Numbered from the stretch's first letter, positions 25,855 through 33,954 are shown. The stretch: DNA of 64,000 nucleotides from Gemmatimonadota bacterium (GCA_003222085.1 QHUK01000007.1:18244-82243), one strand, 5' to 3'. Notes: generated from the letters alone by a model not told the origin. Made by a program: numbers and translations.

Positions 25855-26738
25855 GCCGGGGCGAGGCGCGGAGTACGCGCCTCGCGGACCGCGGAGCGCA
25901 CGGCATCCCGCTCGGACGGCGGCAGGCTCGGGCCCCACGGATCGTCACACGTGTCGTCCGGGATCACACCATCGGCCGCGAGCGCCCACAGCATCCGGCG
26001 GACATAGCCTTCCATGGGGGGAATGAACGTCGCGCTCGCGAAGCGATCGCACACGCCGGACAGGCGGACGAACCTGCCGAAGTCGCCCGAGCGGAACGAT
26101 TCCATGAGCGCGACCTGGAGATCGGTGAGCGCCGCGCCCATGCCGATCAACGCGGCACGGGCTCCCATCGTGAGCGAGTAGCCCAGGAAGCGGTCCTCAC
26201 CCGTGATCAGCAGCTTGTCCGGGTGATGTCGCATCAGTCCCGCGATCCGCTGAAACGTCACCACCGAGTCGAGCGTGGCCACCTTGATCCCCATCACGCT
26301 GGGGAGCGCCAGGATGGCGTGGAGCGTCTGGTTGTCGTACGCGACGCCGCCGGCGGCCTCGTACAGATAAAAGGCGATCACCGGGAGCTCGCGCCCGAGC
26401 GCCGCGTGATAGCCGACCGGATCGTCCGCCTGCGGAAACGCGAGCAGCGCGTTGGCACCCCCGGCCTTCGCCTCGGCCGCCATCTGGACGCTCGTCACCC
26501 CTGCCACGATCGGGCTCATGGGGAGCGCGCCCCGCCACACCGCCAGCACCCGCCGCCGCTGCTCGCTCGACAGGTGCGGGCCGCGCCCAGTGTGGGCCCA
26601 GACCGCCACGCCGGCCACCTGATGTCCTGCCATCCACGTGGCGTACGCCTGGAGCGCGTCCTCCGCGAGTACCCGGCCACGGAACGGGACCGGGACCGCC
26701 GGAATCAAGCCCCACTCCCAGCCGGGGGTCAGCGGCAC
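25851..26738 (-). CDS. Dihydrodipicolinate synthase-family aldolase/lyase
   Basis: 295 residues from GTG 26738, which has AGGA just upstream and overlaps the previous gene by 10 bases. The DapA-type TIM barrel is evident: GLIPAVPVPF start, Schiff-base Lys152 in GIKVAT, and the aromatic pair before it (AFYLYEAAG) in place of the DapA YNVPGR. The family includes N-acetylneuraminate lyase, KDG aldolase and hydroxyproline-pathway dehydratases, all forming an imine with a 2-oxoacid. Loss of the Tyr-Asn-x-Pro motif argues against true DapA. It probably cleaves or dehydrates a 2-keto acid made by this operon. Confidence 0.85.
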   Translation of the reverse strand: MPLTPGWEWGLIPAVPVPFRGRVLAEDALQAYATWMAGHQVAGVAVWAHTGRGPHLSSEQRRRVLAVWRGALPMSPIVAGVTSVQMAAEAKAGGANALLAFPQADDPVGYHAALGRELPVIAFYLYEAAGGVAYDNQTLHAILALPSVMGIKVATLDSVVTFQRIAGLMRHHPDKLLITGEDRFLGYSLTMGARAALIGMGAALTDLQVALMESFRSGDFGRFVRLSGVCDRFASATFIPPMEGYVRRMLWALAADGVIPDDTCDDPWGPSLPPSERDAVRSAVREARTPRLAPA

Positions 26739-27502
26739 AGTCCTGCCCGGGCATTGTCCGACTCGATCGCCGCCCGCTGCTCCGGCGCCAGCTCGAGCAG
26801 ATCGAGCTTCGCGATGCTCGCCTCGGGAATCCGCAGCGGCTGCCCAGTGCCGAACACGAACCGCTCGACCCCGATCGTGCCCAGCAGGGTCTCGAGGTGA
26901 TCTTCGGGGGGGCCCCAAATCCAGCTCACGTCCCACCAGAGTCGGGCCGCCTCCTCGGGGGTCGATCCGAAATGCACCTCTTCGATGAACCCGCGATCGG
27001 CATGCGTGAGCACGAGCCGCACGTCCTCGTCGCTCCGAACCAGCGCTCGTACCGCCGCCGCGGGAAGCTCGGCGGCGTGGTCGTTCGGGTGCCGCTGGCG
27101 TCCGTCCTCGAGGCGCACGGTCATCATGATGGGCAGATTCGCCGCACCGCAGGCCGCGGCGAGGTCGCGCATCTCGGGTCCTGTCGGGTCGAGCCCGTAG
27201 TACAGCGGATCGCACCGCCCCGCCGGCGCGCCACGGTCCGCCGCCTCGCCCACCGCGCGATCCCAGCCCGAGAGCCCCGGGTGCAGCGCGGGCACCGGTT
27301 TGAGCCGCGGCTCGCGCGCCACGGTCTCGTACAGCCAGGCGTTTCCGGCCATCGGCTGGCGCCAGAACAGGCTCGGCAGGTGGCTGACCCACGCCTCGTC
27401 GATCCCGGCGCGCGTCATAGCGCGCAGCAACCCGTCCAGCGAGGTACCGGGCACGCGCCGGTACGGGTAGGCGCCCAGGAAGGCATTGACGTCGATGCGC
27501 AT
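26729..27502 (-). CDS. Amidohydrolase-family protein (second of tandem pair)
   Basis: 257 residues from ATG 27502, sharing one base with the stop of the upstream gene (TGATG). It has the amidohydrolase_2 layout (MRIDVNAFLG start, LTHADRGF, VFGTGQPL near the end) but the usual metal residues are degraded: the first HxH is DVNAFLG and the terminal GTD is GTGQ. It may have lost catalysis and act as a partner of the paralogue encoded just upstream. Confidence 0.72.
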   Translation of the reverse strand: MRIDVNAFLGAYPYRRVPGTSLDGLLRAMTRAGIDEAWVSHLPSLFWRQPMAGNAWLYETVAREPRLKPVPALHPGLSGWDRAVGEAADRGAPAGRCDPLYYGLDPTGPEMRDLAAACGAANLPIMMTVRLEDGRQRHPNDHAAELPAAAVRALVRSDEDVRLVLTHADRGFIEEVHFGSTPEEAARLWWDVSWIWGPPEDHLETLLGTIGVERFVFGTGQPLRIPEASIAKLDLLELAPEQRAAIESDNARAGLCR

Positions 27503-28302
27503 CAGTCGGCGGGCAACGCGCCGCGCGGGAAGATATGTGCCGCGTTCTTCCATTGCACGAACTCCAGCTCGGGCGGCGACAGCACGCGCTCGAGATACCG
27601 CAGCTTCGCCCAGCCGGTGTCCATCGTGAGATCCGTTCCCCAGAGCAGCCGCTCGACGCCGACAGCCTCGAGGCACGCTTCGAGCATGCCACCGTCGACA
27701 CCGCTCCCCGACAGGTCGACGTACACGTTGGTCATCGGGCGCAGCACGGCGAGTGAGTGTTCCCAGTCGCCGCCCCCGCCGATGTGCGCCAGAATGAATC
27801 GGACCTGGGGATGTCGCGCGGCCAAGGCGGCGAGCTCCTCCCCATCCGACGCTTCCTGCCCCGGCCAGTCGCGTCTCCGGTGCTGCCACACGTGGTGCAG
27901 CACCGGAACCCCCCGTTCCCGCGCCAGCTCGCAGATCGGGTCGAGCAAGGGGTCGGTCGCGCGGCGGCTGGCCGCGAGTTTGATCCCGACCATCCCGGCG
28001 TCGAGGCAACGGGCGATCTCGACGCGCGCCTGCGACGTGTAGTTGGGGTTCACGGTGACGTAGCCGCGGATCAGGTCGGGATACTCCCGCTGGAGCGCGA
28101 GGAGGGCGGTGTTGCCGTCTTCCACGTCCCGGGGCGACGGGAAGTAGATCGGCGACGTCCGGCCCCAGCTGCCGAGGATCGAGGCGACGTGGATCGTCAC
28201 TCCGATCTTGCGCCCCGCCGCGAGCCGGCTGGCGTTGCGCTCGCGCCAATCGGCGCGGGGGCTTGCGGCATGGTAGAAGTGGGCGTGGACGTCGATGAGC
28301 AT
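27502..28302 (-). CDS. Amidohydrolase_2-family metal-dependent hydrolase
   Basis: 266 residues with intact metal motifs: DVHAHF (H6, H8), HHVWQH near 135, LAHIGGGGDW near 170 and WGTDLTMD near 220. The family contains decarboxylases such as aminocarboxymuconate decarboxylase and lactonases. It is the first gene of the seven-gene operon reaching 21846. The ribosome site is weak; the repeat element at 28320-28421 lies immediately upstream in the presumed promoter region. Confidence 0.82.
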   Translation of the reverse strand: MLIDVHAHFYHAASPRADWRERNASRLAAGRKIGVTIHVASILGSWGRTSPIYFPSPRDVEDGNTALLALQREYPDLIRGYVTVNPNYTSQARVEIARCLDAGMVGIKLAASRRATDPLLDPICELARERGVPVLHHVWQHRRRDWPGQEASDGEELAALAARHPQVRFILAHIGGGGDWEHSLAVLRPMTNVYVDLSGSGVDGGMLEACLEAVGVERLLWGTDLTMDTGWAKLRYLERVLSPPELEFVQWKNAAHIFPRGALPAD

Positions 28303-28319
28303 GCATCAATCTGAGTTGC

Positions 28320-28421
28320 CAGACGCCAAGACGCCAAGCCGCAAGGGGTTCACAGTTGGTCGGATCCAAGCCGGCGCGGCTTGCATCTTGCGACTGGAGA
28401 CCGCTTGCGGCTTGGCGTCTG
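28320..28421. repeat. Inverted-repeat element of GACGCCAA units
   Basis: A perfect 17-base inverted repeat (28329-28345 against 28404-28420). The left arm is preceded by a further tandem copy of the unit AGACGCCA. A 58-base loop separates the arms. It lies between the divergent amidohydrolase operon and the Yip1-like gene. The 10-mer cttggcgtct also occurs at 10261. Confidence 0.7.
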
Positions 28422-28467
28422 ACGGCTCCACTGGCGACCTGCTCGCCGATTTCTATCTTGTGCGACT

Positions 28468-29196
28468 ATGCGCACGCCCCCCCCGCCCCCACGCGGTCCC
28501 ACGCCGCCCCCCCGCGGCCCCACGCCGCCACGCGGCCCGACGTCGCCCAAGGCCGGGCCGCCGCCCCGGCCTCCCGTCAAGCAGCCCGTTGCCAGGACGC
28601 GCGCGGCGCGCAGGCTCCCAGGCTGGCTCGCCCGTGCGCAACGCCTGATACTGCACCCGACACAGGAGTGGGCCACGATCGCGGGCGAGTTCACCAGCGC
28701 CGGCCCACTGTACCTGCGCTATCTCGTCCCGATGGCGGCCATCGGCCCCGTGGCGGCGACGATCGGCGGCATCGTGTTCGGCGAGCGGGGCAGCCTGTTG
28801 ACATTCGGGACAGTGCCGATGAATGCCGGGACGGCGGTGCAAGCCGGGGTGCTCGAGTACGTGCTCAATCTGGTGGGCGCGTACGCGTTGGCAATGGCGA
28901 TCGACGTGATTGGAGCGTCGGTCGGGGGACAGCGGAACCTCGTACAGGCGCTGAAGGTCGCGGCCTACGGGAGTACACCGTACTGGCTCGCGGGTGCGTT
29001 CGCGCTGTTCCCCCGGATCGAGCCCCTCGGGATGCTGCTCGGCGTGTGGAGCGTGCGGCTGTTTGCCCGGGGACTCCCCGCGGTCATGAAGGCGCCGCGC
29101 GACAAGAGCGCCGCGTACACGCTCCTGACCAGCATCGCGGCCGCGTTGATCGTCCTCGTGGTCACGGCGATTATCACGCGCCTGGTCGTCGCCTAA
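28468..29196 (+). CDS. Yip1-like membrane protein with proline-rich N-terminus
   Basis: 242 residues. The first ~40 are almost all Pro, Arg, Gly and Thr (PPPPPRGPTPPPRG), encoded by C-runs. Then LHPTQEWATIAGE, the signature of YIP1-family proteins, and five membrane segments. Bacterial members have no established role. The stop codon overlaps that of the convergent ABC permease gene by four bases. The polyproline stretch would normally need EF-P for translation. Confidence 0.78.
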   Translation: MRTPPPPPRGPTPPPRGPTPPRGPTSPKAGPPPRPPVKQPVARTRAARRLPGWLARAQRLILHPTQEWATIAGEFTSAGPLYLRYLVPMAAIGPVAATIGGIVFGERGSLLTFGTVPMNAGTAVQAGVLEYVLNLVGAYALAMAIDVIGASVGGQRNLVQALKVAAYGSTPYWLAGAFALFPRIEPLGMLLGVWSVRLFARGLPAVMKAPRDKSAAYTLLTSIAAALIVLVVTAIITRLVVA

Positions 29197-29996
29197 CGCC
29201 GCTCCCGGAACGCGGTACGCGTTACGCCCCCCTCCCGGCCAAGGAGCGGCGCGGCGACGGCAAGCCCTATACCCGCGAACAGGGCGAGCGCGGCACAGTC
29301 GAGCGACACCGGCAGCTCGCCGCCGTAGCCCGCTCCCGCCCACGCATCGAGCAGTGCGTGCTTCAGCAAGTCCACACCGTACGCGAGCGGGTTCGCGTAG
29401 ACGGCGGCGCGCAGGACGGGACCGAGATGCCGCACCGGGTACAAGGCACCCGATAGAAACAGCATCGGGAACACCACGAAGTTCATGACGCCCGCAAAAT
29501 TTTCGATCGAGCGGATACTCGCGGCGAGCACCAGCCCGAGCGTGCCCATCGCCAACCCCGCGAAGACGACCGCGACGAGGCCCAGCAGTGCCCCCCCGAG
29601 GGTGGGCCGCAGGTGGACGAGCGGGAGCAGCAGCCCCGCGACGACGACGGCCTGGGCGGTGCCGAGCAGCGTCGCGCCCAGCGCCTTCCCGAACGCCACC
29701 GTGCTGCGCCGGATCGGCGCGACGAGCATCATGCGGAGCACTCCGGCCTCGCGGTCGGTCACGGTCGAGAGGGCGGCGAGCAACGAGCCGAACATCACGA
29801 CCATCCCGAGCAGGCCGGGCGCCATGTACGCGCGGTAGTCGATCTCACTCCGCCCGGCGAATACGGTTGCGAACCCCGCTCCCGCGAACACGAGCCACAC
29901 GAACGGCCGCCCGATGCTCGCCAGCACCCGGCCGCGCTGCCGCAGGAACCGCACGAACTCGCGTGCCACGATCCCGTACACCGCGCGCATGCTCAC
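29193..29996 (-). CDS. ABC-2 type permease linked to PQQ operon
   Basis: About 267 residues and six membrane helices of the ABC-2 (DrrB/NodJ) type. The GTG at 29996 overlaps the stop of the ATPase gene (GTGA); ATG 29990 is an alternative. The EFVRFLRQRGRVLASIGRPFVW start and EAGVLRMMLVAP segment are typical of the half-exporters that accompany PQQ-dependent alcohol oxidation clusters. With the ATPase encoded next it would form an exporter or membrane-tension transporter of unknown cargo. Confidence 0.83.
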   Translation of the reverse strand: MSMRAVYGIVAREFVRFLRQRGRVLASIGRPFVWLVFAGAGFATVFAGRSEIDYRAYMAPGLLGMVVMFGSLLAALSTVTDREAGVLRMMLVAPIRRSTVAFGKALGATLLGTAQAVVVAGLLLPLVHLRPTLGGALLGLVAVVFAGLAMGTLGLVLAASIRSIENFAGVMNFVVFPMLFLSGALYPVRHLGPVLRAAVYANPLAYGVDLLKHALLDAWAGAGYGGELPVSLDCAALALFAGIGLAVAAPLLGREGGVTRTAFRERR

Positions 29997-30745
29997 GCGC
30001 CGTCCGTCTCGGCCAGGCGACGGCCGGTGTGCGCGAGGTACACCTCCTCGAGCGAGCCGACGCCCGCCGCCCGCTTGAGCTCGGCCGGCGTGCCGAGGGC
30101 GGCGAGCCGGCCATGATCCAACACGGCAACGCGATCGCACGGCTCGGCCTCCTCGACGTAATGCGTCGTCAGGAGCACTGTGAGGCCGGATGCGGCCCGC
30201 AGGCCGCGGATCCGTTCCCACAGCAAGCGGCGCGCGCGCGGGTCGAGCCCGGCCGTGGGCTCGTCGAGAAACAGGATGCGCGGCTCGTGCAGGATGCCCC
30301 GGGCGATGTCGGCCGCGCGCCGCATGCCGCCCGAGAGCGTCCGGACGGGGTCGTCCCGCCGGTCGAGCAGCTCGAACTGCCGCACCAGCGCATCGATGCG
30401 CGGCCGGGCGACGCCGTCGGGGAGGCTCCACAGGCGCGCCGCGAAGCGCAGGTTTTCCGCGACCGTCAGGTCGCGATCGAGCGTGGTCTCCTGGAACACG
30501 AGCCCGATGCTGCGCCGGACGGCGAGCCCCTGCCGCACGACATCGTGTCCCGCGACGCGCGCCGTGCCGCGCGACGGAGCGAGCAGGGTCGCAAGCAGAT
30601 GAACGGTCGTGGTCTTGCCGGCGCCGTTGGGCCCGAGCAGCCCGAAGAACTCCCCATCCTGAATCTCGAGGTCGAGTCCGTCGAGCGCGCGGATCGCGCC
30701 GAAGTCCTTGCCGAGGCCGCGGGCGTCGATCGCGGCGGCGGTCAT
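29993..30745 (-). CDS. ABC transporter ATP-binding protein linked to PQQ operon
   Basis: 250 residues with Walker A GPNGAGKTTT (~38-47), signature LSGGMRRAADIARG (~137-150), Walker B ILFLDEPTAGLD and H-loop TTHYVEE. The ATG overlaps the pqqE stop (ATGA) and has AAAGG upstream. ABC-2 type ATPase; pairs with the permease encoded downstream. Confidence 0.9.
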   Translation of the reverse strand: MTAAAIDARGLGKDFGAIRALDGLDLEIQDGEFFGLLGPNGAGKTTTVHLLATLLAPSRGTARVAGHDVVRQGLAVRRSIGLVFQETTLDRDLTVAENLRFAARLWSLPDGVARPRIDALVRQFELLDRRDDPVRTLSGGMRRAADIARGILHEPRILFLDEPTAGLDPRARRLLWERIRGLRAASGLTVLLTTHYVEEAEPCDRVAVLDHGRLAALGTPAELKRAAGVGSLEEVYLAHTGRRLAETDGA

Positions 30746-31854
30746 CCTTTCGCGGCCAGCGCGCGCGACGCGGGCGCCGCACGATACGTCCACTCGACGG
30801 CCCCGGCCGCGCGCTCCACCTCCGCGACCGCGGCGTCGATCAGGTGCCGGTGGGGCGACAGCGAGCACACCGGGTCGGTCAGGCCCGCGTCGCCCGCCAC
30901 GAGGAACGCCTGGCAGCGACAGCCGCCAAAGTCCTGGGTCTTGCGTGGGCACGACCGGCAGGGCTCGGGCATCCAGGCATCGCCCCGGAACCGCGTGAAC
31001 GCCTCCGAGTGCTCCCAGATCCAGGCGAGCGGGTGCGCGCGCACGTTCTCGAACGTGAGCGTCGTGATCCGGCCTGCCGCGTGGCAGGGCCAGACCTCCC
31101 CGGCGGGCGTGACGGTCATGTAGGCACGCGCCCAGCCACCCATGCACGGCTTGGGGTACTGCTCGTGGTAGTCGGGAAGCACCCACACGATCTCGAGCCT
31201 GGTCCCCAGTCGGGCGCGCTCGCGCTGCACCACGCGCCAGGCGTCGTCCAGCTGCGCCCTGGTCGGCATGAGCGCTGCGCGATTATGTAGCGCCCAGCCG
31301 TAGAACTGCGTGTTGGCGAGCTCGATACGCTCTGCGCCGAGCGACTCGGCGAGCCGGATGAGCGCCTCGACCTGATGCAGGTTCCGGCGGTGCAGCACGA
31401 CATTGACGGTGAGGGGAAAGCCCAGCTCTCGGGTGTAGTGATAGGCGGCGATCTTATCCCCGTAGGACCCCGTCCCCGCGACCGCATCTGAGAGCTCGGC
31501 GTCGGCACCCTGAATGCTGATCTGCACGTGGTCGAGGCCCGCGGCCTTCAGGGCCGCCAGGCGCTCCTTCGTGAGCCGGTACGCGGAGGTGATGAGGGAC
31601 GTGTAGAGCCCGAGCTCGTGCGCCTCGCGAACCAGATCCTCGAGATCCCCCCGCAAGGTCGGCTCGCCACCCGAGAGCCCGAGCTGCAACACACCCAGCG
31701 CCTTGGCCTCGCGAAACACGCGATACCATTCTTCAGTCGAGAGCTCGCGCTTGAAGCGCGGGCCCGCGAAGTCGAGCGGATTCGAGCAGTAGGGGCACTG
31801 GAGCGGACACTTGTACGTCAGCTCCGCCAGGAGCCACAGCGGCTTAGGATCCAT
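30742..31854 (-). CDS. pqqE: PQQ biosynthesis radical SAM enzyme PqqE
   Basis: 370 residues. Radical SAM cysteines C16, C20, C23 (CPLQCPYC) and GLSGGEPTLR. A C-terminal SPASM-type region has CMGGWARAYM, WPCHAAG, EPCRSCPRKTQDFGGCRCQAF, holding extra Fe-S clusters. With PqqD it forms the Glu-Tyr carbon-carbon crosslink on PqqA. It overlaps pqqD by 11 bases. Confidence 0.95.
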   Translation of the reverse strand: MDPKPLWLLAELTYKCPLQCPYCSNPLDFAGPRFKRELSTEEWYRVFREAKALGVLQLGLSGGEPTLRGDLEDLVREAHELGLYTSLITSAYRLTKERLAALKAAGLDHVQISIQGADAELSDAVAGTGSYGDKIAAYHYTRELGFPLTVNVVLHRRNLHQVEALIRLAESLGAERIELANTQFYGWALHNRAALMPTRAQLDDAWRVVQRERARLGTRLEIVWVLPDYHEQYPKPCMGGWARAYMTVTPAGEVWPCHAAGRITTLTFENVRAHPLAWIWEHSEAFTRFRGDAWMPEPCRSCPRKTQDFGGCRCQAFLVAGDAGLTDPVCSLSPHRHLIDAAVAEVERAAGAVEWTYRAAPASRALAAKG

Positions 31855-32131
31855 ACGTCACCAGCCCCTTGGCGGCGAGCCCGTCCAGAAACGCCGTGAC
31901 GTCACGCTCGACTCCTCCCTCCCCAGCCGCGCCGTAGCGTCGCTCCAACGTCGCCACCACCTCGGCGACCGAGCGAACACCGTCGCACAGCTCGAGGATC
32001 TCCGCCCCCGTCGGATTCAACGCCACCAAGCCCTCAGGATAGAGCAGCACGTCCCGGCCGCGCACGTCGTCGTGCTGGAGGCGCGCCTTTGGGTGGAGGC
32101 GCGGCACGCTCGGGCGCCCTGCCGCCGTCAT
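31844..32131 (-). CDS. pqqD: PQQ biosynthesis peptide chaperone PqqD
   Basis: 95 residues; ATG overlaps the pqqC stop (ATGA). RLHPKARLQHDDVRGRDVLLYPEGLVALNPTGAEIL is the classic PqqD/RRE fold that binds PqqA and presents it to PqqE. Longer frames starting upstream fall in pqqC. Confidence 0.94.
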   Translation of the reverse strand: MTAAGRPSVPRLHPKARLQHDDVRGRDVLLYPEGLVALNPTGAEILELCDGVRSVAEVVATLERRYGAAGEGGVERDVTAFLDGLAAKGLVTYGS

Positions 32132-32841
32132 ACGATCGTCCCCGGAAGAGGCCCGCGCTCCACGGAGTCCAGCAGACTCCACAGGACGTCGCACTTGAAC
32201 TCGAGCGCCGCCACGGCCCGCGCTTGCTCCTGCGGCGTGCGGAACCGCTCCGTCACCAGGCCGAGCGCGTACTCCGCGTCGCGCGGCGCTTGTGTGAGCC
32301 GATTCCTGAAGTACTGCAGTCCCGCGGGATCCACCCACGGGTAATGGCTCAGCATTGCCGCCAGCCGCTCCTTCACGATCAGCGGCGCGAACATCTCGGT
32401 GAGCGAGGCCGCCACCGCCTCGAGCCATGGCCTCGAGCCACAGAAATGCACGTACGCATCCACGGCGAAGCGCACGCCGGGCAGGAGGAAACGCTGTTCG
32501 ATCAGGTCCTGGCGCTTCACGCCCATCGCTTCCCCCAGGCGGAGCCACGCCTCGATGCCGCCCTCTTCCCCCGGCCGGCCGTCGTGGTCGACGATGCGCT
32601 GGATCCACTGCTGACGCACTTCGCGCTCGGGGCAGCGCGACAGGATCAGGGCATCCTTGACGGGAATATTGATCTGATAATAGAACCGGTTCGCCACCCA
32701 CAACTGCAGCTCGGCGCGCGACAGCTCGCCCCGGTGCATCCGCTGGTTGAAGGGGTGGAGGTGGTGGTAGCGGCGCTCGAGCACGCCGCGCAGCCGACCC
32801 ACCAGACCGTCGGTCGCACGCGGGCTCACTTCTACGCTCAC
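32128..32841 (-). CDS. pqqC: Pyrroloquinoline-quinone synthase PqqC
   Basis: 237 residues from a GTG overlapping the pqqB stop (GTGA). Conserved stretches include RYHHLHPFNQRMHRGELS, LWVANRFYYQINIPVKDA and the RIVDHDG / GGIEAWLRLGEAMG helices. PqqC performs the final cofactor-free, O2-dependent ring closure and oxidation. Length is slightly below the usual ~250. Confidence 0.95.
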   Translation of the reverse strand: MSVEVSPRATDGLVGRLRGVLERRYHHLHPFNQRMHRGELSRAELQLWVANRFYYQINIPVKDALILSRCPEREVRQQWIQRIVDHDGRPGEEGGIEAWLRLGEAMGVKRQDLIEQRFLLPGVRFAVDAYVHFCGSRPWLEAVAASLTEMFAPLIVKERLAAMLSHYPWVDPAGLQYFRNRLTQAPRDAEYALGLVTERFRTPQEQARAVAALEFKCDVLWSLLDSVERGPLPGTIV

Positions 32842-33749
32842 AGCTCGAACTCCATTGCGTCCTCTCCCACCACGATGCCAGCCGCCTCGACCCGCGCTCG
32901 CTCCGCCGAGCTGCGACACAGGATCGGATTCGTGTTGTTGATGTGCACGAGAACCACTCGCTTCGCGTCGAGCCTCGGCAGCAGCTCCAGGCTGCCCCCC
33001 GCCCCGCCGACCGGAAGGTGGCCCATCTCGCGCGCCGTCGGCGCGTCGACCCCCGCGGCGGTGAGCTCGTCGTCCGACCAGAAGGTGCCGTCAAACAGTA
33101 GCAGATCGGCTCCACCGGCGACTCGCCGTACGGCGTCATCGATCGCCCCGGCCGTCGGGACGTAGCCGAGCGTTCCGCCGGTGCGCTCGTCGGTGAGCCG
33201 CAGCGCGACGTCGAAGGCTGCGGTGGCGGGGGCGCGCGCGCGCGCGTAGCGCGGCGGGCGGCGGGCCACGGCCGTCGTGGAGCAGGAGATGCCGAGCGGA
33301 GTGCCAGCGCCATCAGCCAAAGCGACGGATCGACCCTCTGCGAGGGTCCGCGGCTCGACCCCGGCGTAGGCGGAGAGGACGCGGTAGAGCGGCCACTCGT
33401 CGCCGAGCAGCGTGGTCACTCCCCCCGGGGCGTACACCGGAAGCCGCGTGGCACTCTCGCGCAGCAGCAGGAGCCCGAGAGTATGGTCGATTTCGCCGTC
33501 GGTCAGAACCACGGAGCCGATGGGCGAACCCCGCATGCCGCGGGGCCAGAGCTCGTGGTGGGCGGCGAGCTGCATGCGAAGGTCGGGTGAGGCATTCAGG
33601 AGAATCCAGCGCTCTCCATCCGCGCTCACCGCCACGGACGACTGCATCCGGCCGCGAGCGTCGTGGCGGGCGTCGAGACAGTTCGGACAGCCGCAATTCC
33701 ACTGCGGGACTCCACCACCCGCCGCCGAACCGAGGATGATCACGCGCAT
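32838..33749 (-). CDS. pqqB: PQQ biosynthesis protein PqqB
   Basis: 303 residues, the normal length. The start MRVIILGSAAGGGVPQWNCGCPNC carries the structural zinc cysteines. A metallo-beta-lactamase fold follows, with VVLTDGEIDH replacing the HxHxDH loop and LVHINNTNP near the end. PqqB is thought to hydroxylate the Tyr of the crosslinked peptide. Confidence 0.95.
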   Translation of the reverse strand: MRVIILGSAAGGGVPQWNCGCPNCLDARHDARGRMQSSVAVSADGERWILLNASPDLRMQLAAHHELWPRGMRGSPIGSVVLTDGEIDHTLGLLLLRESATRLPVYAPGGVTTLLGDEWPLYRVLSAYAGVEPRTLAEGRSVALADGAGTPLGISCSTTAVARRPPRYARARAPATAAFDVALRLTDERTGGTLGYVPTAGAIDDAVRRVAGGADLLLFDGTFWSDDELTAAGVDAPTAREMGHLPVGGAGGSLELLPRLDAKRVVLVHINNTNPILCRSSAERARVEAAGIVVGEDAMEFEL

Positions 33750-33756
33750 TGAACAA

Positions 33757-33783
33757 AGGGGCCGGGTTGGTCACCCGGCCCCT
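33757..33783 (-). terminator. Hairpin between pqqA and pqqB (attenuator-like)
   Basis: An 11-bp perfect stem (AGGGGCCGGGT / ACCCGGCCCCT) with a 5-base loop is followed on the minus strand by TTGTTC. It lies in the 55-base gap between pqqA and pqqB. Partial termination here would give more pqqA than pqqBCDE message, a known need because each PqqA peptide yields one PQQ. Confidence 0.65.
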
Positions 33784-33804
33784 CAGTAGCCGTATCAGCC
33801 TGGT

Positions 33805-33879
33805 TCAGGCATTGCCGGCGTACGCGCCGACTTCCATCCCCAGCTCGACGACCTCGAATTCAGGCTTCGTCCAGGTCAT
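33805..33879 (-). CDS. pqqA: PQQ precursor peptide PqqA
   Basis: A 24-residue peptide, MTWTKPEFEVVELGMEVGAY then AGNA. Glu16 and Tyr20 (E-V-G-A-Y) are the two residues crosslinked to make PQQ. A strong ribosome site (GGAGGAAG, ~7 bases before the ATG) precedes it. First gene of pqqABCDE. A hairpin downstream and a sigma-54-like promoter upstream suggest dedicated control. Confidence 0.95.
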   Translation of the reverse strand: MTWTKPEFEVVELGMEVGAYAGNA

Positions 33880-33938
33880 TGGGATCTTCCTCCAGGGGAA
33901 ATCATGGTCGACCACTACAAGCGCTCGGCATCGCGATG

Positions 33939-33954
33939 TGCAGGTCGCATGCCA
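33939..33954 (-). promoter_or_regulatory. Sigma-54-like (-24/-12) promoter for pqqA
   Basis: TGGCATGCGACCTGCA on the minus strand has the invariant GG and GC dinucleotides with the correct 10-base spacing and matches TGGCACG-N4-TTGCA at all but two positions. It would place the transcript start near 33928, 49 bases before the pqqA ATG. The gene next door encodes a sigma-54 activator. Confidence 0.55.

Noticed and set aside
25851..26738. dapA of lysine synthesis
   Set aside because: The Tyr/Asn-Pro active-site motif is altered and the gene sits in a catabolic-looking operon.
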